The notes beneath the pieces were generated by a model. The model was not told where the DNA came from. It saw only the letters and a program-made list of their open reading frames with translations, and did not search any database. A stretch of 64,000 nt of DNA from Paranoxybacillus sp035645275 (GTDB taxonomy: Bacteria > Bacillota > Bacilli > Bacillales > Anoxybacillaceae): the NCBI GenBank assembly GCA_035645275.1, contig DASQMX010000004.1:62001-126000 (forward strand). Direction: 5' to 3'. Shown piece after piece: positions 51,278 through 58,822 of the stretch (positions within the stretch are counted from its first letter, which is position 1; each line of letters begins with the position of its first letter). The translations under genes and the position numbers were made by a program.

Positions 51278-51748
51278 TTGGATTTTGAAAAATTAAAGCA
51301 ATGGATGGAAATTGCGCAGAAATACCATTCAGGTGATTTTTGGAATAATGTGTTTGATCAAGATTCCGCCAAAAAGTTTATGCAGGAAATGGGGGGAGAA
51401 GAGACACGAGAAAAACAGGAATGTAAAAATATCCCCCATTTCCCGCGAACAGATATTTATTTGACAGATTCACAAGTCATTATTTTGATTGAATTACCTG
51501 GATTCCGCAAAGAGGATATTCAACTATTCGTATCCGGTAATCAGTTAGTCGTAAAAGGAATTTGTAAATTGCCAATGATTCCTGTTGTTACTATACAAAC
51601 CGAACGTATGTATGGGGAATTTCAAAGAACTATTGAACTTCCAGAACCAACAGAAGGAAAAAATATTAAAGCGAGATTTGATAATGGATTGCTAATTTTA
51701 TCCTATATGAAGAAATATAGTCACGAAGAACGCATCATAATTGAATAA
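51278..51748 (+). CDS. Hsp20/alpha-crystallin family protein (CotP-like)
   Basis: A 156-residue small heat-shock protein family member. The alpha-crystallin domain covers about 66-156: FPRTDIYLTDSQVIILIELP, GFRKEDIQLFVSGNQLVVKG, the FQRTIELPEPTEGKNIKARF strand and DNGLLILSY. The N-terminal part (FEKLKQWMEIAQKYHSGDFW) is short and helical. The start is the TTG at 51278, since AAGGAGGAA lies 6 bases before it; the ATG at 51260 precedes this site. It may be a coat protein, as its neighbours suggest. Confidence 0.8.
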   Translation: MDFEKLKQWMEIAQKYHSGDFWNNVFDQDSAKKFMQEMGGEETREKQECKNIPHFPRTDIYLTDSQVIILIELPGFRKEDIQLFVSGNQLVVKGICKLPMIPVVTIQTERMYGEFQRTIELPEPTEGKNIKARFDNGLLILSYMKKYSHEERIIIE

Positions 51749-52016
51749 TTTATCGCTTGTTTTCGGTCTGCTTATTAAAAAATCGGCAGCTACAACATTT
51801 AACTCCGAAGAAAGAATGCATACTCCATCTGCATTTTGTTCGCCAAACCCTTGTTTTTATGTAACATGCTTCCCTACTCGGAACGGATTAACCATTGAAT
51901 TGCTGTAGTGCCTACCGATCGAATTAATCTCGATTAAATGCATATTTATCCTAGATCGAGAATTCCATTTCGCTTTCTCCTTCTTCATTTATCCAATAAA
52001 AAGTGTGGGGAATAAT

Positions 52017-52814
52017 ATGCCTATAAAAAGGATATTTAACAAAAATAATCGGCATGAAGATTTAGATATAGTAAAGCAAAAAATCGAACTTTTAGAAAAA
52101 CAATTAAAAAAGTTCAACACGTTTGAAGTTCAGATGAAGCGATTCGTCCATCTCGAGAAGCAACTTGGCCCCCTCTCTGCTTTAAAAGAGCAACTAAGTA
52201 AGGAAAAAAGCGAAAAAAATCATCATATCCCTTATCGAACCTACACGAACGAGCAACCTTCATTCGTGGAGTGGGAAAAACAAATACTCGCAAAAATCGA
52301 ACAACGTATGGTCAGCAAGCTGGAGCCATATTATAGACTCATAACAGAGGTTGAAGAACGTCTTTCTCATTTAGAAACTACCCTTTCTGACTTGGAAAAA
52401 CTAATGCAGACATACAGGTCCCAGCTTAACGAATTGCAAGAAGAAATTGGACATATGAAGCAGCAGCAAAAAACGAAAGAAAAATCAATAAACCAACCGG
52501 TTATCTTTCAAGAAATCAAGATTGACAAAATGCTCCTAGATAAATATGAACTTAACAATAATATCGCACAACTAGGTATTAAAGAATTAAGCGGCAGCTT
52601 AAGCATTGGAGCGACTTATGAAAAAGGCGTAATTCCTCCTGAGTTGGCTGAGAAATGGAAAGAAAATATGGAGGAACTAAAGCAAACACAAGATTCATTC
52701 CCTCAAGAAGAAAACTGTGCAAAGATGAATAGTAAAAATCATTCGCAACATGAGCCCCCCCTTTCTGAGGAGCTATTCGATAGTAAAAATGCGGAAGAAT
52801 TTGACGCCAAATAA
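52017..52814 (+). CDS. GerPC-like coiled-coil spore protein
   Basis: A 265-residue hydrophilic protein. Coiled coil is predicted by eye at about 12-50 and 85-155 (ITEVEERLSHLETTLSDLEK). The segment 163-205, with IFQEIKIDKMLLDKYELNNN then IAQLGIKELSGSLSIGATYE, resembles the C-terminal region of GerPC (IEY-KFDQLKVERLEGTLNIG type). The tail is acidic and Ser/Asn-rich. The ATG at 52017 with GGGG upstream is chosen over a GTG at 52005. It would be the third GerP-type component in this cluster; the homology is weak and needs a profile search. Confidence 0.55.
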   Translation: MPIKRIFNKNNRHEDLDIVKQKIELLEKQLKKFNTFEVQMKRFVHLEKQLGPLSALKEQLSKEKSEKNHHIPYRTYTNEQPSFVEWEKQILAKIEQRMVSKLEPYYRLITEVEERLSHLETTLSDLEKLMQTYRSQLNELQEEIGHMKQQQKTKEKSINQPVIFQEIKIDKMLLDKYELNNNIAQLGIKELSGSLSIGATYEKGVIPPELAEKWKENMEELKQTQDSFPQEENCAKMNSKNHSQHEPPLSEELFDSKNAEEFDAK

Positions 52815-53084
52815 AAAGTTTCTATACATATTATTTAATAATTGTAACAGACATTTAATAGTCAGCTTTATTTATCAGATGAATGAGCATACGACTGAAT
52901 GAATCCATATGGAGAAGTCGAGGGGGGAAGATCTTGTTGTCGTGCTCTAGATCATGAAAAATATATGTATAACGTGATGAAAAGCAGCGAGATTTCTGTC
53001 GAGGATAACTAATTTTTTCATTAATCTAATCTAAAAATAATGCATATAATCCATTTAAATATCCGTAGATCCCCCTTCTCCTCG

Positions 53085-53185
53085 GAGGCTGACCCAAAAG
53101 TAAGCGTCAGACCCTACAATCATAATATATAGCGTAACAAAAATTATAAGTTACGCATAAGGTCAGACACTTATGGCTCAGCCCT
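53085..53185. repeat. family C element, copy C9
   Basis: The ends GAGGCTGACCCAAAAGTAAG and ACACTTATGGCTCAGCCCT are inverted, with GCGTCAGACC facing GGTCAGACAC around AATATATAGCGTAAC. It lies 29 bases beyond the stop of the AimR-like gene and occupies the position where a signal-peptide gene would be expected. The region 52815-53084 shows no convincing gene. Confidence 0.8.
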
Positions 53186-53213
53186 TCTATTTTTCTAACA
53201 CTTTGCAAACTTC

Positions 53214-54467
53214 TTAACGTTCATTTGAAACAACAACCTCATTTCGCTTTAAATCTAGAAAGCGGTTATAAAAATGCAAATCCCTGTAGTATGTCGCCGC
53301 CCATACCGCTGATACCCGCTCACCCCTGCGAAGTAATTCAATTGCAGGAGCTAATGTAGCAACACGAATATCTCCTCGATTATATTCTGCAATGGATTGG
53401 TATAAATAATCTATATTATCGTAAGCTAGTCCCATATAATAGTAATACATCCCTAGATAATCCGCATGTACATAATATTTATCTTCATATTTTTCTGAAA
53501 GCAGCTTCTTTCCTACAAAGTTCAGGATTTCTTTCGCTTTCTCGATTTCTGATTGATTAATCAAATATCGCGCATATTCCAGTCTGTCATATAAGTACTC
53601 ACTATCCGGATATAAATATGGAGGCTCTTTTCCCCAAAAATTGTATAAATGTGTTAGAGAACCTTTCACTGCATGTTGTAAATCCTCATGTCCAATCTCT
53701 TCGTAAATCTTTAATGCCTTGCGTAAGTTCGTTTCCGATTTTTCAAAATCAATGTAGTTATAAAATTCTCCTAATGTATGATAAACCGTGCCAAGGGCAT
53801 AGCGGCGTCTTTCTAAACGGAGGAGATTCGAAGAATGGAATAGTAGTTCCTCTTCGTTTCCTAAATAAAGACTGTTCATAAGTTGAATTGTCGAGTACCG
53901 TAGCGTGAGTGATTTTCGTAGATATGGATTTACGATTCTGTTAAAAGCTCTCTCGAATCGTTTTCCGAATTCACACACCATATTGCGGGAGATATGCACA
54001 TAGGCATGCATATACATTAAATACAGAAGGCAAACAGCTTCATCGCTTGAAGGATTAACTACATCAAGCTCTTTCACATAATCTTCGCCAAACAGCTTAC
54101 GAAAACGGGAGCGTTGGTAAATTTCATAAATATGTGCCCATTCTACATCTTTTTCGTTGTTTGAATTTCGTAATTTCTCAATTAATGCGGTTTCTAAATC
54201 CGTTAAATGATTAAAGGAAGCATAGTCCAGTGCGAGACGGGCATTTTGTCCCTCTAATGTTTTGCAATAGTTTTGCATAATTTCTAATTCATCTTTCGGG
54301 AACAAGTATTGAATCATTGGTAATAAATATTCAAATCTTAAGTTTTCAATTTTTCGATTTAAAAATCGGCTGACTGTTGAACTTGTCGTTCCTGCTACAA
54401 TTGCCAACTCTTTATTTGAAATCTTCCTTGTTTTCATCTCTTTTTTAATGAGAGCGACTATATCCAA
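53214..54467 (-). CDS. AimR-like (arbitrium receptor family) HTH-TPR regulator
   Basis: A 417-residue regulator. The N-terminal helix-turn-helix is ISNKELAIVAGTTSSTVSRF (residues 16-35). The rest is helical TPR-like repeats. From memory it aligns with SPbeta AimR in several blocks: FPKDELEIMQNYCKTLEGQN and ARLALDYASFNHLTDLETAL near residues 55-95, and EIEKAKEILNFVGKKLLSEK then YYYYMGLAYDNIDYLYQSIA near 310-370. AimR proteins bind a short secreted peptide and set lysis-lysogeny choice in phages. No phage gene or obvious peptide gene is adjacent. The start is a TTG with AGGGGGA upstream. A Rap/PlcR-type host regulator is the alternative. Confidence 0.72.
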   Translation of the reverse strand: MDIVALIKKEMKTRKISNKELAIVAGTTSSTVSRFLNRKIENLRFEYLLPMIQYLFPKDELEIMQNYCKTLEGQNARLALDYASFNHLTDLETALIEKLRNSNNEKDVEWAHIYEIYQRSRFRKLFGEDYVKELDVVNPSSDEAVCLLYLMYMHAYVHISRNMVCEFGKRFERAFNRIVNPYLRKSLTLRYSTIQLMNSLYLGNEEELLFHSSNLLRLERRRYALGTVYHTLGEFYNYIDFEKSETNLRKALKIYEEIGHEDLQHAVKGSLTHLYNFWGKEPPYLYPDSEYLYDRLEYARYLINQSEIEKAKEILNFVGKKLLSEKYEDKYYVHADYLGMYYYYMGLAYDNIDYLYQSIAEYNRGDIRVATLAPAIELLRRGERVSAVWAATYYRDLHFYNRFLDLKRNEVVVSNER

Positions 54468-54570
54468 TACTTAGTCCCCCTATCTCTAACAATGTTTCTT
54501 CTATCTATAAACATAATATGGGGTAAAAGCGATTGGGGCGAAGCGCTCATCATTTTATTGCTTCAGTATG

Positions 54571-54589
54571 TATACTTTATATAAGTATA
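54571..54589 (-). promoter_or_regulatory. palindrome upstream of the AimR-like gene
   Basis: TATACTT (54571-54577) and AAGTATA (54583-54589) are perfect inverted arms around TATAT, about 105-120 bases upstream of the TTG start. AimR proteins bind palindromic sites near their own genes, so this is a candidate operator. Confidence 0.4.
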
Positions 54590-54598
54590 TCGAAATAG

Positions 54599-54778
54599 TT
54601 ATTTTAGCTTTTTAACATCGTTTTTCATTACTAAACTTTTACTATCCACTAATTTTACTTCTCTATTTCGATAATCTAACATGTTGTCCCTTCTTACAAT
54701 CTCGCAAAAACCGCTCTGGTATACAAAGAGAACTACATATTCCTTGTTTTCATATAATACGATGTCGCCTTCCTTCAT
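54599..54778 (-). CDS. small hypothetical protein upstream of the AimR-like gene
   Basis: A 59-residue protein not previously considered because of its size: MKEGDIVLYENKEYVVLFVY then QSGFCEIVRRDNMLDYRNRE and VKLVDSKSLVMKNDVKKLK. The ATG at 54778 has AAAGGTGGGG 7 bases upstream. The composition and beta-strand pattern (DIVLYENKEYVVLFVY, then CEIV and VKLV) look like a small SH3-like or KOW-like barrel. It lies 131 bases upstream of the AimR-like gene on the same strand. No function is assigned. Confidence 0.65.
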   Translation of the reverse strand: MKEGDIVLYENKEYVVLFVYQSGFCEIVRRDNMLDYRNREVKLVDSKSLVMKNDVKKLK

Positions 54779-54908
54779 CTCGATTTCCCCACCTTTTTCT
54801 GCTTTAATCCCCCATTATAAAAATCAATTGCAAATTCCTTTGCTTTCTAGGCTAACATTTTCAAAACAACGTTATTATAGAACCTTGAAAAGTGGTTTTA
54901 AAGACAAA

Positions 54909-54950
54909 AAAAATTGCATTTATTTTATAAATAAAATAAATGCAATTTTT
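54909..54950. terminator. perfect AT-rich palindrome (bidirectional terminator)
   Basis: Two 19-base arms, AAAAATTGCATTTATTTTA and its exact complement, surround a TAAA loop. It separates rlmH from the small minus-strand gene and has A and T runs at both ends. Confidence 0.75.
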
Positions 54951-54983
54951 AGTTTCCTAAGTAATATTTTCTTCTTTCTTTAA

Positions 54984-55038
54984 CATGTTCACCGAGAAGT
55001 CTCCACCCCTAAGCGAAGTGTAGGTGGGAGAGGTTCAT
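54984..55038 (+). repeat. family A element, copy A6 (55 bp)
   Basis: It follows TTTAA (54979-54983), begins CATGTTCACCGAGAAGTCTC and ends GGGAGAGGTTCAT. The left arm of the hairpin has lost one C (CTCCACCCCT). It has the AAGCGAAG loop variant. It lies 30 bases downstream of the rlmH stop. Confidence 0.85.
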
Positions 55039-55067
55039 CATCCCACTAACAGATTCGAACTTTATCG

Positions 55068-55547
55068 TTACTTATGGTACGGTTCTCCCCTATTAATGCG
55101 AAACGCCCGGTATACTTGTTCGAGAAGAATAAGCCGCATAAGCTGATGTGGGAAGGTCATTTTCGAAAAGGATAAAGCTTCGTCAGCCCGTTGCATAACT
55201 TGTTTGCTTAAACCAAGTGAACCGCCGATAACAAAGGCGATCTTGCTTTTGCCGTAGATAGCGAGCTTGTCTAGGCTTTCCGCCAGCTCCTCGGACGATT
55301 TCATCTTTCCTTCGATAGCTAAGGCAATAACATATGTATCATCCGAAATTTTCGCTAAAATGCGCTCTCCTTCTTTTTGTTTTACTTGCTCCATTTCTTG
55401 ATCGCTTAAATTCTCTGGTGCTTTTTCATCCGGTACTTCAATAATTTCTACTTTGGCATAGGCTGATAATCGTTTTACGTATTCATCGATTCCTTGTTTC
55501 AAATATTTTTCTTTCAGTTTGCCGACACAAATAATCGAGATATTCAC
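55068..55547 (-). CDS. rlmH: 23S rRNA pseudouridine-1915 N3-methyltransferase
   Basis: RlmH (YydA) is a SPOUT methyltransferase that modifies position 1915 in helix 69 of 23S rRNA on the assembled ribosome. The 159-residue protein begins MNISIICVGKLKEKYLKQGI, has the SAM-binding knot IAFVIGGSLGLSKQVMQRAD near residue 102 and ends with the family hallmark VYRAFRINRGEPYHK. It starts with GTG at 55547 after GTGGGGATG. It lies at the end of the wal-htrC block, as in B. subtilis. Confidence 0.96.
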   Translation of the reverse strand: MNISIICVGKLKEKYLKQGIDEYVKRLSAYAKVEIIEVPDEKAPENLSDQEMEQVKQKEGERILAKISDDTYVIALAIEGKMKSSEELAESLDKLAIYGKSKIAFVIGGSLGLSKQVMQRADEALSFSKMTFPHQLMRLILLEQVYRAFRINRGEPYHK

Positions 55548-55572
55548 AGTTCATCCCCACTTTACAAACATA

Positions 55573-55856
55573 ATATCCACAGAACTTATCCACATATTCA
55601 CAAAATATATCCACATATTGTGTAGAAACATTAGTTCCCTACAATATATATTGCTTTATTTTTGCAAAAATCACAATGTAACGCCTGTTTATCCACAGAA
55701 ATCTTTTCAATTTCTGGTGCTGCTTCTTTTTCATCAATATACATATCGATCGCTAATTCAATATGTTCTTCGCAACATTTATACATTATTTCCGTACCTC
55801 CTGTTATCCACTTGTGGAAAAAGAAAAACAGGAGAGAACATCTCCCCTGTTGATAA
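55573..55856. other. cluster of DnaA-box-like 9-mers
   Basis: Within 284 bases there are two perfect TTATCCACA boxes (55586-55594 and 55689-55697). There are five 9-mers with one mismatch: ATATCCACA at 55573-55581 and 55607-55615, TTATCCACT at 55804-55812, and on the minus strand TTTTCCACA (55813-55821) and TTATCAACA (55848-55856). The first three share orientation and near-regular spacing (13 and 21 bases). The cluster spans yyzF and both its spacers. Confidence 0.65.
55631..55786 (-). CDS. yyzF: CxxH/CxxC protein YyzF
   Basis: A 51-residue protein with the paired motifs CCEEH near residue 4 and CDFCKNKA near residue 38, which suggest a small zinc-binding fold. The family is conserved between htrC and rlmH in Bacillaceae; its function is unknown. 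The start is the ATG at 55786, since CAGGAGGT lies 9 bases upstream; longer in-frame starts lack a site. One perfect DnaA-box sequence falls within its coding region. Confidence 0.88.
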   Translation of the reverse strand: MYKCCEEHIELAIDMYIDEKEAAPEIEKISVDKQALHCDFCKNKAIYIVGN

Positions 55857-55887
55857 ATTATAGCCAAAATTCTTTTCATTTTTCTAC

Positions 55888-57105
55888 CTAAAATGATTCT
55901 TTTGCTAGCTTCATTGTGACCGTTTGCTTTTTGCCTTCTCTGTAGAACGTCACTTTCATTTTGTCTCCGATTGATTTTTCGGTATATAAATATTTTCTCA
56001 ATTCAATAACGTTACGAATTGGTTTGTCATCTAAAGCAACAATGACATCAAACTGTTTTAAGCCAGCTTGTGCGGCCGGAGACATTGGTACAACTTGAAC
56101 AATCGCTACTCCTTCAGTTACGTCTTTCGGTAAATGAAGCGTTTCTTGTAAATGATAAGAAGAAATGTCGCTTAACGAACGGAGTTCTACTCCCATATAC
56201 GGACGGCGTACTTGTCCATATTTTTCTAAGTCAGCAATAACCGGCTGAGCAAAATTAATCGGAATCGCCAATCCAATTCCTTCAACGGCTTGCTGGGCAA
56301 TTTTCATCGAGTTAATGCCAATGACTTGACCGTCAATATTTACAAGAGCGCCGCCGCTGTTTCCAGGGTTAATGGCCGCATCTGTTTGTAACACTTCTGC
56401 ATTCCAATCTGGTACACCGTCTTGATCTAAATCAATTTCAATCGTGCGGTTCGTTCCTGAAATAATTCCTTGCGTAACAGAACCGGCAAATTGAAGACCT
56501 AACGGGTTACCAATAGCGATAACCGGCTCGCCCGGTTTGACCGCATCAGAATTGCCAAACTCCGCTACTTTCTTTACATGCTTCGCATCAATTTCAAGGA
56601 CGGCTAAATCTGTCCAAATATCGCTTCCCAATACTTTCGCTGGAACTCTTGTACCGTCTTTTAAGCTGACTTCTACTTGGCTTGCGTTTTCCACAACGTG
56701 GTGATTCGTTACGACAAACGCTTTACCATTTGCTTTTTTATAGATGACGCCAGAGCCAGTACCTGCTTCACCGCCTTGAGACCAAAAATCGGATTCTTGA
56801 ATATTTACAACGCCAACGACTGCGTCAGATACTTTATCGACGGCTTTCGTCACTTGGGAAACGACATCGACCGCAATGCTTTTTTGCACAGCTGGCTGCC
56901 GAGACGTATCTTCCTTCGCTTCGTTCCCATCTTCTGTAATAGCTACGTCATAAGGGAGAACATTCCATTTTAAAAGAGTCGGAATGGAAAAGATGATTAA
57001 TAATGCTCCTAAAATCGCGCCAACTAAAGCTGCTAAAAATATGCCGCCACGATTTCCTTTTTGTTTTTGTTGATACTGCTGATAATGATCGTCATAATAC
57101 CCCAC
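55888..57105 (-). CDS. htrC: membrane-anchored serine protease HtrC (YyxA)
   Basis: A DegP/HtrA-type protease of about 405 residues. A single membrane helix lies at about residues 22-44 (FLAALVGAILGALLIIFSIP). The trypsin-like triad is H in VVTNHHVVENASQVEVSLKD, D in IWTDLAVLEID and S in NPGNSGGALVNIDGQVIGIN. A PDZ domain occupies the last 95 residues. It is the sixth gene of the wal block. I favour the GTG at 57105 (GGTGAG upstream); an ATG 21 bases further upstream has no good ribosome site. Confidence 0.92.
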   Translation of the reverse strand: MGYYDDHYQQYQQKQKGNRGGIFLAALVGAILGALLIIFSIPTLLKWNVLPYDVAITEDGNEAKEDTSRQPAVQKSIAVDVVSQVTKAVDKVSDAVVGVVNIQESDFWSQGGEAGTGSGVIYKKANGKAFVVTNHHVVENASQVEVSLKDGTRVPAKVLGSDIWTDLAVLEIDAKHVKKVAEFGNSDAVKPGEPVIAIGNPLGLQFAGSVTQGIISGTNRTIEIDLDQDGVPDWNAEVLQTDAAINPGNSGGALVNIDGQVIGINSMKIAQQAVEGIGLAIPINFAQPVIADLEKYGQVRRPYMGVELRSLSDISSYHLQETLHLPKDVTEGVAIVQVVPMSPAAQAGLKQFDVIVALDDKPIRNVIELRKYLYTEKSIGDKMKVTFYREGKKQTVTMKLAKESF

Positions 57106-57238
57106 TGTGCTCACCAATCCTTTCATCGAAGAGGATGCATTCAGTAAAAGGTAGTGTATGTATCTAACTACCATTATACTCCTCTACACTAGTAAAAATC
57201 CATTATAAGACATTAGCACAGCATGTCCAAAAACATCG

Positions 57239-58036
57239 TTACACATACGCCAGCTTTGTTGGAATTTTTGGATCTGTATCATATAAATCTAACTGTTCCC
57301 CAACAATAATTCCTTTGCTTGCTAATATTTGAGTAACTGACATTCTCGCCAAATCTTTCATATTATTATCTTGACTTAAATGCGCTAAATAAACTCGCTT
57401 TGTTTTCTCGCCAATCACATCAGCTAAAGCAAGTCCTGCATCTTCATTAGAAACATGCCCAACATCGCTTAAAATACGGCGTTTAATATTCCATGGATAA
57501 TGCCCCATTCTTAGCATTTCTACATCGTGGTTGCTTTCAAATACAAACACATCGGCATTCTTAATGATACCTTTCATACGGTCACTTACATAGCCTGTGT
57601 CCGTAATTAATACAAGTTTTTTCCCTTCATGATGGAATACATAAAACATCGGCTCAGCGGCATCATGAGAAACACCAAATGATTCAACATCAAGATCACC
57701 AAACGTTTTTACCGTTCCCATTTGAAATACAAATTTTTGCTCAGTTGGAATATCGCCGATCAATCCTTCCATCGCTTTCCACGTCTTCTCATTAGCGTAA
57801 ATCGGCAATTGATACTTTCGGGCAATGACGCCGAGTCCCTTAATATGGTCACTATGTTCATGGGTAACTAAAATACCTGATAACTGCTTCATATCCCGCT
57901 CAATTTTCTTGAACAGCTGTTCCATCTGTTTTCCGCTCAAGCCTGCGTCAACAAGCAAACTGTTTCGGTCTGTTTCCACATAAAAGGCGTTTCCCGTGCT
58001 TCCGCTTGCAAGGACGCTAAACCTTATACTCACCAT
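57239..58036 (-). CDS. walJ: MBL-fold metallohydrolase WalJ (YycJ)
   Basis: A 265-residue metallo-beta-lactamase-fold protein, reported to act as an exonuclease linked to DNA repair and cell-division coordination. Metal ligands are in VTHEHSDHIKGLGVIARKYQ near residue 59, FGVSHDAAEPMFY near residue 118 and VLITDTGYVSDRM near residue 137. It lies in the conserved walRKHIJ operon, 3 bases after walI. Confidence 0.94.
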   Translation of the reverse strand: MVSIRFSVLASGSTGNAFYVETDRNSLLVDAGLSGKQMEQLFKKIERDMKQLSGILVTHEHSDHIKGLGVIARKYQLPIYANEKTWKAMEGLIGDIPTEQKFVFQMGTVKTFGDLDVESFGVSHDAAEPMFYVFHHEGKKLVLITDTGYVSDRMKGIIKNADVFVFESNHDVEMLRMGHYPWNIKRRILSDVGHVSNEDAGLALADVIGEKTKRVYLAHLSQDNNMKDLARMSVTQILASKGIIVGEQLDLYDTDPKIPTKLAYV

Positions 58037-58039
58037 GTC

Positions 58040-58822
58040 TCACTCCAACATTTTATTTTCTTCATTAATGACTTGTCCTTCAAAGGCGTTTACATAATAA
58101 TCCTCTTTTCCATTCACCACAATATGCCATGTTGGCGTTAACACTTGTGAAGCAGTAAATTTAACGAGTGCATAATAACCAAGTTCAACATTCGTCACAT
58201 GATCACCAGGCTTTAAGTGATTTTTCTCATGTAACGTTTCAATTGCTTTAATCGCTGGTACAATTTCTTGTTTTTCATATTCTTCTAAATCATGAAGTAA
58301 CGTCTGTTTATAAGAAACGATTTCATTATTTTCATTTAAACGTAGTACCAGCATACTGTTGTCATTTGTATAAATGACTTTGCCGTTATACTTTTGAAAA
58401 AATAAAATCTCTTTTTCTTTTTCATCAAACTTCCAAAACGAATAATTTTCGCCTGAAATGATGTTTCGTTTTATGAAATTATCTAGAAAGTATTGATCCT
58501 TTGGATTGGAAAGTGGAATAGGCTTAATAAATGATACTTCTAATATCGGTTGATTGCTAATTATCACTTTTTGATTAGATAGCTTTTTTACTTCTTTATC
58601 AGTAAATATTTTACTTTTTCCGCTTAAATAAGCTGCTTTTGTAATCTCCTTTGGTGGCTCAACATACGTAATTCCATTTGCTTCTAACTGTTCTTCAATC
58701 GTCGTTTCCAACATAACATCCAGCTGGCTGCTGTTTCGTTTCTGAATAAATTGGTAAGCCAAAAAAATATCGAGGATGAGGAATGTAATAATAAATATGG
58801 TTTTTGTTTTACTCCAATCCAA
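58040..58822 (-). CDS. walI: WalI, membrane regulator of WalK
   Basis: WalI (YycI) is a bitopic protein that, with WalH, restrains the WalK kinase through transmembrane contacts. The 260-residue protein has one N-terminal helix (TIFIITFLILDIFLAYQFIQ, residues 8-27) and an extracytoplasmic domain built like the YycH/YycI fold. It starts with TTG at 58822 within the last codons of walH, giving a 14-base overlap. Confidence 0.93.
   Translation of the reverse strand: MDWSKTKTIFIITFLILDIFLAYQFIQKRNSSQLDVMLETTIEEQLEANGITYVEPPKEITKAAYLSGKSKIFTDKEVKKLSNQKVIISNQPILEVSFIKPIPLSNPKDQYFLDNFIKRNIISGENYSFWKFDEKEKEILFFQKYNGKVIYTNDNSMLVLRLNENNEIVSYKQTLLHDLEEYEKQEIVPAIKAIETLHEKNHLKPGDHVTNVELGYYALVKFTASQVLTPTWHIVVNGKEDYYVNAFEGQVINEENKMLE

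Noticed and set aside
52947..53021. A 24-codon minus-strand frame (MKKLVILDRNL...) downstream of the AimR-like gene, considered as an aimP-type peptide
   Set aside because: There is no ribosome site, no signal-peptide pattern (hydrophobic core plus small-residue cleavage site) and it lies beyond the family C repeat, so it does not look like an arbitrium precursor.
54681..54983. A 100-codon plus-strand frame overlapping the small minus-strand gene
   Set aside because: Composition is that of an antisense shadow, rich in Ser, Phe and Lys with no ribosome site. The minus-strand frame has a good start and composition.
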